A DNA stretch of 64,000 nucleotides from Meandrina meandrites (taxonomy: Eukaryota > Cnidaria > Anthozoa > Scleractinia > Meandrinidae): NCBI GenBank assembly GCA_963693305.1, contig OY855915.1:11550840-11614839 (forward strand), written 5' to 3'. The translations under genes were made by a program, and so were the position numbers. How positions within the stretch are numbered: the first letter of the stretch is position 1; the number at the start of each line of letters is the position of its first letter. Below the pieces are notes generated by a model. It was given only the letters and a program-made list of their open reading frames with translations, searched no databases and was not told where the DNA came from. This document shows, in pieces, positions 22,381 through 34,268 of the stretch.

Positions 22381-23013
22381 TTTACGGACGTGACTGCCTG
22401 GATCTACTTCACAGAGGTTACACTGACAGTGCCGTATATGCGATCAATCCAGACGGACAAGGCTTCATTTCAGCTTTGTGTGACCAGCAGACGAATGGAG
22501 GCGGCTGGATTGTCTTACAGCGGAGATTAGACGGTTCTGTGGACTTCTACGGCGACTGGAATAATTACAAAAAAGGATTTGGAGATTTGATGTCAGAGTT
22601 TTGGCTCGGGAATGACAACATACATAACCTCACAACACAACATTCGCAACTTTTAATTGAGCTCAAGGACTTTGACAACCTAACAGCGCATGCGTCGTAT
22701 GGGTCTTTTCAAGTGGGTACAGAAACCGAAAACTATGTTGTGCAAGTTGCAGAGTTCTCTGGAACAGCAGGAGATTCCATGGCTACCCATAACGGGATGC
22801 TGTTTAGTACGCGGGATCAAGATAATGACCTCGACAACGGCATGTTCTGTGCACAGTCGTATACAGGAGCATGGTGGTACAACGGGTGTCACAAGTCAAA
22901 TTTAAATGGTCAATATGGTGATAATACTCATGGCAAGGGTATTAACTGGCACGCGTGGAGGGGGCATACATATTCGCTCAAGGAAACTGCGATGAAAGTA
23001 AAGCCCCTTCGAG
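22381..23013 (+). CDS. Fibrinogen-related domain (FReD), single exon
   Basis: A complete fibrinogen C-terminal-like globe of about 211 residues, as in ficolins and tenascins, which bind acetylated glycans or proteins outside cells. Features in order: RDCLDLLHRG, GGGWIVLQRRLDGSVDFY, GDWNNYKKGFGDLMSEFWLG, the calcium-loop-like STRDQDNDLDNG, CAQSYTGAWWYNGCHKSNL and INWHAWRGHTYSLKETAMKV. The acceptor ctcttttcag at 22380 and phase 1 entry complete the codon left by CUB 2; the donor is at 23014 in phase 1. The open frame extends upstream to 22320, but that start is TTG and lies before the splice acceptor, so the hydrophobic stretch there is not accepted as a signal peptide. Confidence 0.92.
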
Positions 23014-23434
23014 GTAAAGTGTAGATGGTATTTTATGACAGTTGGGGAGATATGAAGGTTATCTTTTAACTCTATTGACAGCGGACTGACTCAGGTGGAG
23101 AGGAATCGAAGTGGGAAGGGTAGAGGGGTGAGGGGTGAGGGGGAGGCAGAAAGAGACTCCCCCGGCCACTCTTTATTTGCTAAACTTAAACATTGTAGAA
23201 CATTTATCTGGAAATGAAACTTAAATGGGGTGTCAACAATGTCAACATTGACATTAATATGTCGATTATAAATTGCATTTCAAAACTCTGCAATAATATC
23301 AATGTAGGAATAATTAATTTGTAAAAGGACTGCAAAATAATACCCTTCACTGCAGCATTTTATTAATTATCCTGCTTTTACAACTTTTTATTACTACCTT
23401 TGCTGATAGTGAGATCTCCTGCTTTTGTCTTAAG

Positions 23435-23663
23435 AGCGCGAGTGGACTTATGAGCTGATATTCAGTGGTGAGTCCCCAGACTACATACTGCTTCCTCGAA
23501 TCACCGATCTCAAGGACTTTACAGCTTGCTGGTGGCTTAGGACCGAATCACCAACAGGATGGTCAACAGTTTTCTCGCTTCATAATTATCAAAATGAAAG
23601 TGTTGTAAGCTTTTCATACAATGGAGGTGGTAGCTACTCATTTTTCCTAAGAAATGATCAAAG
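23435..23663 (+). CDS. Pentraxin/laminin-G-like domain, first exon
   Basis: After cttaag the phase 1 frame reads WTYELIFSGESPDYILLPRI, then FTACWWLRTESPTGWSTVFS and SYSFFLRNDQR, the front of a concanavalin-A-like (pentraxin or Laminin_G_3) fold with its conserved C-W-W/W-L-R strand. The donor gtacgt at 23664 is in phase 2 and joins 23877. Confidence 0.82.
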
Positions 23664-23876
23664 GTACGTGGAAAATAAATGAGTGATTTTTAAATATTCA
23701 GCCCCGCTTTATTTGTAGTGATAAGCATTTTAAAGCAAAGATGGCTGTATATATTTCTGGCAAAAACAACCGAAACGAAATTACTGGCTAAGTAATATAA
23801 TAGTTTTTAACAAGTTTTATTCCTTGAAATTTAAAGTAAGATACAAAGTGTAATATTACTGTTTCTATTTTATTAG

Positions 23877-24232
23877 CACCTTCAACGTCCAAGATGACGT
23901 TATTACAGATGAGCGTTGGCATCACGTGTGTATCACGAGGTCTTCCGGTTATGGCAATTGGACATTTTACACCGATGGTGTGAAGAAGGCGGAAGGAGTA
24001 GGCCTGGGATCTAACAATGGCACAGACGTTGGTCATTTGCTAGTAGGGATGTTCAAAGGAGTCTTAACTCGCTTTAACATGTGGGACGAGTATATCGACG
24101 ATGTTTCTCGGATTGAAAAAATAGCACACGTGTGTTCGTCTCTAACCGGAAATGTCGTGCCATGGCCGGAAGTGTATTTATGGCGCAAGGGGAACGTTCC
24201 GAAAGCAAATTCCACACTTTGTAAATTCTCAG
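23877..24232 (+). CDS. Pentraxin/laminin-G-like domain, second exon
   Basis: Follows tattag and completes an AGC codon. It reads TDERWHHVCITRSSGYGNWT, FYTDGVKKAEG, LLVGMFKGVLTRFNMWDEYI and GNVVPWPEVYLW. WHHVC and the FNMWD...GNV ending are pentraxin/Laminin_G_3 hallmarks. The classic signature H-x-C-x-[ST]-W-x-S has arginine in place of tryptophan, so calcium or ligand binding may differ. The donor after TTCTCAG is at 24233 in phase 1. With 23435-23663 the domain is about 195 residues, the expected size. Confidence 0.87.
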
Positions 24233-24280
24233 GTTAGACTATTTAACCCAAAACAAAGAGAATCAAAATACTACCTAAAA

Positions 24281-24397
24281 TTCAGCCTAAAATAATAGAC
24301 CTCAGTATGAGGCTCCGAGGAATAAACTATAGAGTTGTGGGGTTTATTCCCCAGAGCCTCGTTGTGATGTCTATTGTTTTAGGCTGAATTTTAAAAT
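24281..24397. repeat. Hairpin repeat (palindromic MITE-like)
   Basis: Arms ATTCAGCCTAAAATAATAGAC and GTCTATTGTTTTAGGCTGAAT face each other around a 65-bp centre that itself has GAGGCTC/GAGCCTC symmetry. Confidence 0.7.
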
Positions 24398-24942
24398 ATT
24401 GAAATTGGGCTATTTCGACATATTAACATGGCGCCGAGGCTTAGGAGACAAACAAAAGATATTATTTATTGATCGTTAAGACTCGCTGTGATCTCTTTTT
24501 TCTTATTCTACGGGCCTTGTTGCCTTGTAAGAATTTTAATATATCAAAATTGGCCTGTTGTTTGGACACATTATACGAAACCTTTGTCGGCTTCTTTAAG
24601 CCTGCATGCTGTTCGCAGGCGCTGATGATGTGCAGTACAAGGGCTACCCCCAAAACAGAACAACACATATTGTCCACCGTCACGCAATTAATGAAGCGAG
24701 CTTACCGTCGTGTTATCAGATTTCGGTTTGCAAAGGGTATGTCTTGACCATTTTAAAGGGAAAAGAATGAAATAAATTATTCAGCAGGCGAGCGAGCTGC
24801 AGTTGTAAACGGAATATAGAATCTAGCTTGTGGTGGAGCCTCGCTTACAGCGGACCACAATGCTTTGCAAGTCAACCAGAATGCACTGCGCTCTGGTGGA
24901 GCATCGCTTTGAAAACATAAGGGCGAACACATAAAAGCTTTT

Positions 24943-25202
24943 AAAGCCGCCGAGGTAAAAAATCCAGCAAAAAGCACATGGTAGCCACTGCACAAGGACC
25001 ACAAGTATGAAGCGACAATACTATCAGAAAATGCAGATTTTTTGAGTGGTGAATACCTGAAAGGCCGTACGATTCAAGTTCTCAAAAATGCTTGTAGATT
25101 TTGTAAATGAAAGCCTGTCAAAGCCGCCGAGGTGCGAAACCCAGCAAGAAGCAAATGGCAGCTGCTGCACAAATATAAAACGACGAGCCATCAGAAAATG
25201 CA
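24943..25202. repeat. Diverged direct repeat
   Basis: Two copies (about 24943-25035 and 25120-25202) start AAAGCCGCCGAGGT and end ATCAGAAAATGCA, about 177 bp apart. No coding content. Confidence 0.6.
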
Positions 25203-25300
25203 CTTAAAGGCTTACAGTTTAACTTCTTTATTGTTAAGTTTGACTATATCAATCAATTTGCTGTCGGCATGACTTGCAAAATATTTACGGTTTAATTTAA

Positions 25301-27127
25301 GGTGACTCGATCGAAATAAATGACGCGCTGTATGCCTGGCTAAAAACTCTAATAACTTCACCATTTCTAACTCGATTTCCCTGAAACTTTCGCATTTTAT
25401 ACGACATTTATCGTGGAATAATATGTATGTCAATATGTTGATCTAATATTCGTTAGTTTTGCGCGATGTTACATTTATTGAACACTACTTTTTTGATAAA
25501 ATTGCTATTTACAGATAACTGAGCGCTAAGATTTCGTTTAAACTTCTGCAGTTAGCTCGTAATACCATCTTGCCATGACTGTTCAAGTTTCCGCAAAATC
25601 GTCGGAACAGAAACCCCGGCACAATTTCGACATCAAAATATTAACTCCGGGCGAACTTCGAAGTTTGGAACACTCCAGCGCTTCCAAATTTCACCTAAAA
25701 GCACAACAACCGAAGTAAAAGAAGGTTCAATGTATCAGTTTTATTAGCTCCAAATCACATTCGGCTATTTGCAACGATGACAAAGTTTGAGCTAATGTTA
25801 TAAACTCACCTTTTGCGTCAAAATGTAGCGAAGTCGCCAAATTTACGTTTTTTCTGAATTATATGAAAACTAACCGGACGAATCGAATAAAACTACCGGA
25901 ACATTTAAATGAATATCTTACACACACTTTGCGCTATTTTACGTTTCTGGAGCTGCCTTGATGTGGATGAAATATATGTTTAAAGGGAAGCACTGCTTCA
26001 ACTCTGTTGTGAACACGGCCTTGTTGTCATTTAAATTATACAGCTGACGCTATGCAAATTTTTCAGATTTGATAAAAAATTGAGGAATTTGCACATGGAC
26101 TAGGGGGGTGCATTGACAGTGTTTAGTCGCTATATGCTCTGATTTCTGAGGTCATGCAAGGGTAATCAGCGACGTCAGCATCGTTAATAGCATAGCTATT
26201 TTGTCAAAATATGCATTTATTTATTGATTTTTTGTTTTAAAGTCTGTGTAAGGATTGTTTTCCTTGACTTGGTTTGGATGAAAAATCAAAGCATGTAGCG
26301 ACGGAACACTGTCAATGCATCCCCCTAGTCTATATGCAAAATTCCTCAAATTCTCATCAAATCCAAAAAATTTACATAGCGTCAGCAGTAGAATTCGAAC
26401 AACAACAAGGCCGTGTTCACAACAGAGTTGAAGCAGTGCTTCCCTTTAAACATATATTTCATCCACATCAAGGCAGCTCCAGAAACGTAAAATAGCGCAA
26501 AGTGTGTGTAAGATATTCATTTTTATGTTCCAGTAGTTTTATTCGATTCGTCCTGTTAGTTTTCATATAATTCACAAAAACGTAAATTTGGCGACTTCGC
26601 TACATTTTGACGCAAAAGGTGAGTTTATAACATTAGCTCAAACTTTGTCATCGTTGCAAATAGCCGAATGTGATTTGGAGCTAATAAAACTGATACATTG
26701 AACCTTCTTTTTCTTCGGTTGTTGTGCTTTTAGGTGAAATTTGGAAGCGCTGGAGCGTTCCAAACTTCGAAGTTCGCCCGGAGTTAATATTTTGATGTCG
26801 AAATTGTGCCGGGGTTTCTGTTCCGACGATTTTGCGGAAACTTGAACAGTCATGGCAAGATGGTATTACGAGCTAACTGCAGAAGTTTAAACGAAATCTT
26901 AGCGCTCAGTTATCTGTAAATAGCAATTTTATCAAAAAAGTAGTGTTCAATAAATGTAACATCGCGCAAAACTAACGAATATTAGATCAACATATTGACA
27001 TACATATTATTCCACGATAAATGTCGTATAAAATGCGAAAGTTTCAGGGAAATCGAGTTAGAAATGGTGAAGTTATTAGAGTTTTTAGCCAGGCATACAG
27101 CGCGTCATTTATTTCGATCGAGTCCCC
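25301..27127. mobile_element. 1.8-kb foldback element flanked by TTAA
   Basis: Two nearly identical arms of about 850 bp (25301-26151 and 26272-27127) in inverted orientation around a loop of about 120 bp. The tips read GGTGACTCGATCG on the left and the reverse complement of GGGGACTCGATCG on the right. TTAA flanks both ends (25297-25300, 27128-27131). TTAA duplication is known for piggyBac and Kolobok elements; the ends do not settle which. No transposase seen, so non-autonomous. Open frames inside are arm shadows. Confidence 0.88.
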
Positions 27128-28079
27128 TTAACTTATGCTGACTTTGCTGAATGCCGAACTTTGTTGCTAACACCAAGAATCTCCCACCTCGCTGGATGGT
27201 TGAACTTCTCTGTAAGCTTTTATAAGCCTCGCTAGGACTACTCTCTTTATATTTCTCGTTTATAATGTGAAACCATTTTCCTAAAATGCAAAATAGACCA
27301 AAATAAACACAGCAATTTCATATCCTTGGGTATTGCAGCCAAACATGTCCATACAGGCAAATACACTAGCTTTTATTCATGAAGAGAAACGAAGCGAAGT
27401 AAACGACTTTGTGACTAAACGATGATAATGCGGTTGCTAAAGGAAACAAAACAAAATACAAAATGGAAAGAAACTGTCAATGATTGACAAAAAAGAAATA
27501 ACAAAAACAATAGACAACAGCGAGCAAAAGACACAAACGATGTTTGGGTCAGGAACAAGAATGAACGGACGATCGATGAAACTTGACGCAAATGGTACAG
27601 AACTTTGGTTACGAATGCAAACTTAACGGTAAAAGGTACACAAGTGATGTTAAATACAAAGCAAAATTGTGCACAGAAACCTAACGGAAAATAAGTAGCA
27701 CGGAAGGACGATAAGCTAACGAAGACAATGTAATAACCGAGAAAGGAATGCGCATGCAAAAGTAGCAAAAATAAAATGAGGCCGATTGTAGCGTTTGCAC
27801 GTGCTCCGTATGTGTCAACTTTTCCCTGGTACGCGAGGCATAATAAGCAACAAACTGTTTATATAAAAAACGTTGGCTCACTCCGCAGGGCCACCCTAAA
27901 CGGTACGCATATAAAGAAACGTATGAAAAGCTCTCTTGCTCGGGGCGGCTCGGTACCATCCTACCAGGGACAACTCTCCTCCATACAAATAGGACCCTAA
28001 GAAAGAATGCGGAAGCAACATTGAGCTACACTTGTGTAAGGAGAAATTAACCACACCTCTATTTTTTTTCCTTCTGTAG
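27128..28079. other. Intron, no recognised element
   Basis: A/C-rich stretch at 27420-27780 gives long low-complexity frames on the minus strand rich in F, S and L; I see no domain. It ends in a good polypyrimidine tract before the exon at 28080. Confidence 0.4.
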
Positions 28080-28310
28080 AGTTATCTCACTGGAACTTTC
28101 CAAGACCTAGCCCTAATTCCAAGAGAACATATGATAGTGTTTCCGGAGGAAGTGGAATTTTTAAAGACCACGGATGGTCCATACTTAATGGTGTGGCGAG
28201 CATAAATGTCTGGAACAATCTCAATTTGGGTGATTACAGTTCACACTGTCTTAGTGATCCCAATATTTGCCATCAAGGATTCTCGCTGAGTCTCTGGTTA
28301 CGTCACAGAC
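28080..28310 (+). CDS. Laminin-G-like domain, N-terminal exon
   Basis: After cttctgtag, phase 1. The frame reads ELSHWNFPRPSPNSKRTYDS, then ASINVWNNLNLGDYSSHCLS and ICHQGFSLSLWLRH. The pattern (a starting 'HWNF' strand, a two-cysteine loop, then G-F-S-L-S-L-W-L) is that of the front of an animal Laminin_G_3/concanavalin-like domain. The donor gtaagt at 28311 is in phase 1. The back half is not found nearby apart from a short continuation at 28991. Confidence 0.75.
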
Positions 28311-28990
28311 GTAAGTAATGGTAAACTTCTTTACTTAACATGGCTAGACAAAGTCACTGATTGGTTAAAGAAAGTTTTGTGCTGCAGACAAGTCAATACA
28401 GTTGAATCGTTGTTCTCTCAGCCAATCAAGAACTTTTATTTGGTTCATGTGATGTTTTTACGTTTTTCTTTGCCTCATCCATTCTATTTATCTTTTTTGA
28501 AGAAATGTGGAGTTTTGATTTTTCTTTTTTATATAATATACACTGTATCTGCACGCATCAAATTGTAATTTCATCCTTTACTTTGAATTTTTAAATATGA
28601 CTGTAACGTATTATTTATTTATTTATTTATTTATTTTTTTGTTTTTAACAATTTCATGTAATTTAAATCACGTTATGTTATTACTTTTGGCCCAAGACGA
28701 GAGTGTTGGCCGGCCGAGCATTTTATGTTTGAGCTATTGGATAACCACTCACGAGAAAATAGCGTACGTTCGATATATCAGAATTCCGGCAAACATGGTA
28801 ACGAGGCCTTCTCGTCAAACTTCCATGGTTGGTTGTATTTTTTTGGATCAAGTCTCTTGTGGGAATTAACAAAGACAAGAATACTCGAGAATTTGAATTT
28901 TTCAGCAGAAAGCCTCGGAGTCATGTTAGAATTTTGATACATCGATCGTGGGCTATTGACCACAAATTAAGTTACTTACTAACTTCTCAG

Positions 28991-29117
28991 TACCTTCGGC
29001 AAACCACGTCTCCTTCATACTCTATGTGCTTTACGGTGGAAAACATGGAACTCTGAAATTCAATCCAAACTCAAACGGTGGCTACGGTTTACTCTTTCGA
29101 CTGCCAATGAACCTTAA
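28991..29117 (+). CDS. Laminin-G-like domain, short middle exon (probable)
   Basis: Following acttctcag, the frame that fits the previous donor reads LPSANHVSFILYVLYGGKHG and then FNPNSNGGYGLLFRL, compatible with the next strands of the fold. The best donor (gtgagt at 29118) leaves phase 2, which does not match the phase 1 start of the next exon at 30419, so an exon is missing or unrecognised between them. Confidence 0.55.
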
Positions 29118-29155
29118 GTGAGTTATTTGAAATGGTTGACGGCAGGACGAAATTG

Positions 29156-29942
29156 AAGGGCCCATTACAGTATCTTTTTGGGACGTTGCTAGGGAAACTT
29201 CAATTGGCTATAACTTGACAAAACTTTGCTTTTATTCATTCAACCAAATTTAGATACTAGTTTTCGAGTGTAGTGCAAACCAGTTGATGACGTCATCGGG
29301 ACACGCCCAATGTCACTTGACACAGATCAAAATGTTGAGTTTACTCAAGAAACTTTCAGTTTTATCCATTCTTTGTAGTATCATGTCAATCCTTACGTTG
29401 AGAATTACAGGCATGCGTTTTCCGTTAGCACAAAAACTCAAAAAATAAAGACAAAAATTGTGCCCTGCTGACCACCTTTCTGATCACACTTTCTATTTTT
29501 TTTGGGGGGGGGTTCGTAAAACGCATGCTTACGTTTCAAGAAAAAATATTTTTTCGATTTACTACAAAAAACAGAAGCTCCCCATTTTTCCTGGTTAAAG
29601 TACGAATTTTCTTCTGCACCGAAAGTAAAACTTAATATAGTTACTAATTGGATGAAAACATCGTAATTGGCATTGCTGCAGTAAGTTGGCTTCTTCACTG
29701 CTCAAGTACTCTACGAAAACGTTTTTGGATGCGGCTTGCTTTTGTGTCACTGAAGAACAAGTAAACTTACTGCAGTTTTTTTTGGCCTTGGGCTGAAGGG
29801 GAAACCGCTTAAAACACAACCCGGTAGCTCTACATCTTCGTATGTTTTCTAAAAAAAAATATGTCGGCGAGAAAGCCGGGAATAAAATTGCATTTGCGTG
29901 GTAACCGCGTAACTTGGCAACGAGATGCTGTAATGGGCCCTT
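29156..29942. mobile_element. MITE-like element with GGGCCCATTACAG ends
   Basis: The left end AAGGGCCCATTACAGTATCT faces a right end that is the reverse complement of AAGGGCCCATTACAGCATCT, about 787 bp apart. No target duplication is obvious. It sits just after the laminin-G exon donor, where the missing part of that domain would be expected. Confidence 0.65.
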
Positions 29943-30418
29943 GTATAAAAGCAGCTTAGTTTACACACGACTTTGAGGAGATCTCTTGGCCTCCTATCTA
30001 TTTAACCCTGATTCAATTTGGACGCCCTTTAAAGCTTCTGCAAGCCCCTTAAGTTGCTCTGAAATTATTAAATTCCGCTGAAAACCAAAGGCGTTCTTCT
30101 CATCTTCCCCTCTCCCATTTCAATTTTCTATCACGCGGGTGACACGGACGAGGCAGAGGGTTTGTTGTACGTTACATGACTTCAATAAAATTTGATAAAA
30201 CGTTTTCTAGGTCAGTCAATCGACCTATTATCACCGCATCATATATACCAACTTTTATCAGTTGATGGCATTTTGCATTGCATTTGCTACGTTTATGAGA
30301 TACCTGCATCGGTGCAAAGTACGCTTTTCAACCTGTTGTAGCACGTGCTATTTAGCGGTTAACTGATGCATCTTTGGTTGAGAACGTGTCAGAAAGCTGG
30401 CGGCTTATTACATTGCAG

Positions 30419-30652
30419 CACGCTTCCTGACAAATATTCCTGGCTTCAACGACGAGCACGATAAGATCCTTGGCACATGGCTGGACGCTGTCCTTCCTGC
30501 AAATGAGGGATACTGGTTTCGCTGCTACCAAGGTCTATCAGGTTGGAAAGGCCAGCAATTTCACTACGCATGCGACGGAAAGGGACCGACTGTAGTTCTC
30601 ATTCGGGTGCAGCAGAATATATTTGGTGGGTTTCTGGACAAAAACTGGGGAG
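30419..30652 (+). CDS. TLDc domain 1, first exon
   Basis: After cattgcag the phase 1 frame reads ARFLTNIPGFNDEHDKIL, then YWFRCYQGLSGWKGQQFHYA, CDGKGPTVVLIRVQQ and NIFGGFLDKNWGG. C-D-x-K-G-P-T and I-F-G-G-[FY] are the TLDc signature. TLDc domains are best known from OXR1, NCOA7 and TBC1D24, intracellular proteins that bind the V-ATPase. Here the domain sits between extracellular modules in phase-compatible exons, so it is probably extracellular in this protein. Donor gtaagt at 30653, phase 1. Confidence 0.85.
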
Positions 30653-31596
30653 GTAAGTGTGTAAGTGACGAATGCTGCATCTTGAAATTAAGGCTAAGTT
30701 CGTCATTTGAAATCCACATCCCAACTCAGTCATAACAATCCTTGGCCTATGCAAAAATTGCTGGCAATATAAAATTATTTTCTATGCAATTAAACTAGCC
30801 TCACTTACCTCGTTCTAGATTAAAAACTCTTTTGAGTTATTAACTCACAACGAGGTTAGTCTTGGGCTAATTAAATACATACAAAAGAATATTAATGCGG
30901 CGCATATTTCACTGACGCCCCAATTATGAAGGTGTGAATTCCTGGAATATAATGGATAATGTATATGTCGGTCGTGTTTAGTGGAGTAAGCTTATAACGA
31001 AACTGCCGTGTTCGTCTGCGATATATATTGGTGTTAGCTGAAATCTGATTCGCGCAGAATTCAAGTTTAACTGAGAGATTTGTTTTTTTTTTCTGTTTAT
31101 CGTTGCCGTGGAAATATCGACTTTTCTGAAAAATATATTATATCAAACTTCAATGCTATTCCGATATCTGGCGTAAATTTTACATTGATCAAAAGTCTAC
31201 TAAAACGCCAGTTGAAAATGTTAGGTATGGTCCAGAAAAAAATGTATTGAAACACCTTAACAGTGAGCGATTAAAATTTTTTCTTGTACCCATATGAACT
31301 ACCGTATACGTTAAGAAATAGTGTGGCTACTTTTTTCAAGTACTCAAGCGAAAAAATTGATAACTGGGAGCTCCGCTTTTAGGCCTGCCTATTATGAAAT
31401 ATATTTTTCCCGGCTAGGTGCCGTTGGTTCTCAAAGGGTTTTTCTCCGACAACGTTCCAAATTTCAATGCAATTTGATCTGGATAGGGGACCCGCATGAA
31501 AACTCAGCGAGAGCTGACGTGGCTTCCTCTCTAAATATTTCAATTTATTTTATTTTTTATTTATCGCTTCAATTCTTTATAACATTTTGTTTTTAG

Positions 31597-31917
31597 GTAC
31601 AGATGGATATATTGCGAGTAGTAAAGCTTTCATCTTCAGCTTAAAGAATTTACGAGGATTATCGCCTTTCAAAATGGATCTTAAAAGCGACAAATTAGAC
31701 AAGGCTGCCAAGCAACAGAGCCAGTTTGGCCCCATTTTCGGTGATAATGATATCATTATTCACTCTCAGCCTACTTTGACTGCGGATTCATCTTTAAATC
31801 TTGACAATTCCTTTGAGTTTCCTAGTGCATTGTCCCTCACTTCTGTTGAGCGTGACAACCTGTTAGCCGGTAGTAAATACTTTCTGGTCGATGACTTCGA
31901 AGTCTTCAATTATGAAG
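31597..31917 (+). CDS. TLDc domain 1, second exon
   Basis: After tttttag, phase 1. It reads SSKAFIFSLKNLRG, a long polar stretch, QFGPIFGDNDIIIH and YFLVDDFEVFNYEG. A-F-[IL]-F-S-L, GP-x-F-G-x-x-D and the closing D-D-[FV]-E-V-F are the conserved parts of the TLDc C-terminal half. The donor gtaagg at 31918 leaves phase 1, in frame with the discoidin exon at 33203. Confidence 0.87.
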
Positions 31918-32451
31918 GTAAGGCAAGTTGTTTTTTCCTTTATGGACACAAACGCGAGCGTCGACAAAAAAGCACTGGCGGATCCAGAGGAGCGGCCCGG
32001 AGCACCCGGGCCCCCACCTTATTTTTTCGGAAGTAGCGCATTTTCTTTGAAGTGCGGGAATTATCTTCGCAGAATTCAACATTCATAGTCAAGCGGGCCC
32101 CCTCCTTAGCTGAAGGTCTAAATCCTCCACTGAAAAGTATCCTTTCTATCAAAATGAAATCGACGTACGGGGGATCATCGTACAGAAATTAAACTACGGA
32201 ACAAAATGTTTCACGGACGGGGACATTCCGATGCCACGGATTAAGAAGGCAGAAAGAGTATTTTTTCAAAGTCTCCAGATCTCCTAGGGAGGTTGGCGGT
32301 CCTCCATAACTAGTATGCATTATACTCAAGTAATATTCTGAACTGTTTGGCCATGTTTGTCCTATTGAAGATGTCACCAACATTTTCAAGTGACAACCAT
32401 AACACAACTTTGTTGTTTTGACTTCGCTAACGCCCGGTCAATACATACCAC

Positions 32452-32934
32452 TTATTAACGGAGAGTGAGGTCATTACAGGGAAATCTCAGACTGAGGCCT
32501 TGATGTATTGACCGAGCGATAGCGAGGTCAATACATCAAGGCCGAGGTCTGAGATTTCCCTGTAATGACCGAACGGACGAGGTTAATAAGTTATTTATTA
32601 TATGGCCTTTTTAGCGCTGAAAAAAAGGAAACGTTTTTCAATATCCGCTTGCGCGCGCAAGAGGTCGTTCGAGGTCATGCGATCGAAACCAGAAGAAACG
32701 GTTTCTTTGACAATGAGGCAATTTTTGTCTTCATTATGCCAAGATCTAGGGCAAATTTAACCACTTTAATTTTCACAAAACAAACTGACCTGTGTTTAGA
32801 AGTGTTTGACCCTTAAAAAGTTATAAAAAGCTAAGGCAAGAAAAATTTTCATGATGCCCTGTCATTACAAGAAAATCTTGCCCGCTCATCAGCCAATCAG
32901 AGCGCGAGTACTATTGTAGCCATATAATAAAGCA
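32452..32934. repeat. Composite palindromic MITE
   Basis: A hairpin at 32452-32588 has arms running TTATTAACG...GTATTGACCG and its complement (GGTCATTACAGGGAAATCTC is shared). It abuts a second inverted pair, TTTATTATATGGC near 32594 and GCCATATAATAAA near 32922. No transposase. Confidence 0.7.
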
Positions 32935-33160
32935 AATTAAAGCCTTAGTTAGAGATTTTTTTCCAACGTTTTTGGTGCATTCAGTGTACGTAGGTTATTT
33001 TATTTTTTATTATGTATTCAAATGTTGTAAAAGGGAGGGGGATATTCTTAGATGTTATTTTTTGTTTGTGTCAATTCCTCATTTAGTGAGTATGTCAGTG
33101 ACTGCAATTTTGAACTGGCACAATAATAATATTTCACAATATTGTTATTTTATCTATCTG

Positions 33161-33161
33161 T

Positions 33162-33192
<31 letters not shown>

Positions 33193-33194
33193 TT
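33161..33194. repeat. (TTTA)n microsatellite at a splice acceptor
   Basis: About 8 copies of TTTA ending just before the acceptor ttgttgcag at 33202, so the repeat forms part of the intron's 3' pyrimidine-rich tract. Confidence 0.9.
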
Positions 33195-33202
33195 TGTTGC
33201 AG

Positions 33203-33516
33203 CTTTAGGCAGTTTGCTTTATGTCAGATTTAGACACAGGATCCCCAACTCTCAGATAAGTGCAAGCTACAGTCTAGATCTGGCGGATGCCAATGCACTT
33301 GGGCGACCAGAACACGCCATTTTGAACAACAAGTATGGTTCATGGTGTTCTTATTACAAAGCAGCTAATGAATGGCTCGAGCTGGACCTGGGGTCAAATA
33401 AGATCATATATGGAGTCGCGGTACAAAGATCACATGACTCAAACAACGGAGTTACTGAATATACCATCGGCCTTCGCGTGGATGGCGCCTCTGACGACAC
33501 TTGGCTGTTTCAAGCG
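33203..33516 (+). CDS. Discoidin domain 4, N-terminal-half exon
   Basis: Phase 1 start after gttgcag. It reads PNSQISASYSLDLADANALG, then GSWCSYYKAANEWLELDLGS, IIYGVAVQRS and TEYTIGLRVD. This is an F5/8 type C front half in which the opening cysteine of the other domains is replaced (no Cys before N-S-Q-I-S-A-S). The donor at 33517 is in phase 0. The matching C-terminal exon is 34976-35090; the intron between them contains a TTAA element and a SINE. Confidence 0.85.
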
Positions 33517-33604
33517 GTTTGTGTAGTTGAGCTCTCTTGATCCTTATGCGTGTAATACTTTGTTGTTGTTTAGCTTTTTGAAGTGTTGTACGTTGCTAAT
33601 TTAA

Positions 33605-34250
33605 GGGGGGTGACTCTTAACTACCAATTTGTTTCTAAGGCAAGTTTCTAATTGCTATATTTTAGAAACAAAACATCATACAGATAAGCTTTTTGCACGA
33701 GTTTGTTCTATTGACGATTCCTCCAAGAGTTTCAGGTCACGGTCATATTTAACGCATCACGTGACCAGAACAGAATAAACCCTAAAACTGAAACGGCGGA
33801 TAGATTTTAAAATTAAAATGAGTGTCAATAGGTAAAGAACGTGCACATGCGTAATGTGACGTATCGTTTTTGTGAAATTCGCATTATCATAAGAGTTATG
33901 GCGTAATAAATACTCATATTTACAGACTTTCATCAGTAGCGTTTCCTTTTTTCGTGTAAACGGTAAAAGCATACGTCAGATTATAAAGACGGCTACGTTA
34001 TCTCTGATTCGTAAGAGAAATCGGAACTTTACCTCGTTTCCGTGGAGTTTAAGGGATTTTAAATTCTGACGCGCAGTTTAGGACTGGCACTAGTTTCGCA
34101 CGCGCAATGATATATTTTTTTAGCAGGTGTACCCCCAAGTAAAATTCACCATTCAGTGTCACAAAAAGCTTCAAAATCGCTTGCTTCAAAATACAGTCTT
34201 CAGCAATTCCTTAGCAACTGCTCCAGATCTGTAGTTAAGAGTCTCCCCCC
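33605..34250. mobile_element. TTAA-flanked MITE, copy 1
   Basis: 646 bp with tips GGGGGGTGACTCTTAACTAC and the reverse complement of GGGGGGAGACTCTTAACTAC, flanked by TTAA at 33601-33604 and 34251-34254. It is the inverted counterpart of 63203-63844, and the two share sequence along their length. No transposase. Confidence 0.92.
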
Positions 34251-34268
34251 TTAATTGTGGAAAGTTTT

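Noticed and set aside
26274..26853. Open frames inside the foldback element
   Set aside because: They correspond to the inverted arms, appear in mirrored form in the other arm, and show no protein family.
27415..27768. A hydrophobic minus-strand protein of 117 residues
   Set aside because: Low-complexity F/S/L-rich translation of an A/C-rich intron; no domain, no splice context, opposite strand to the host exons.
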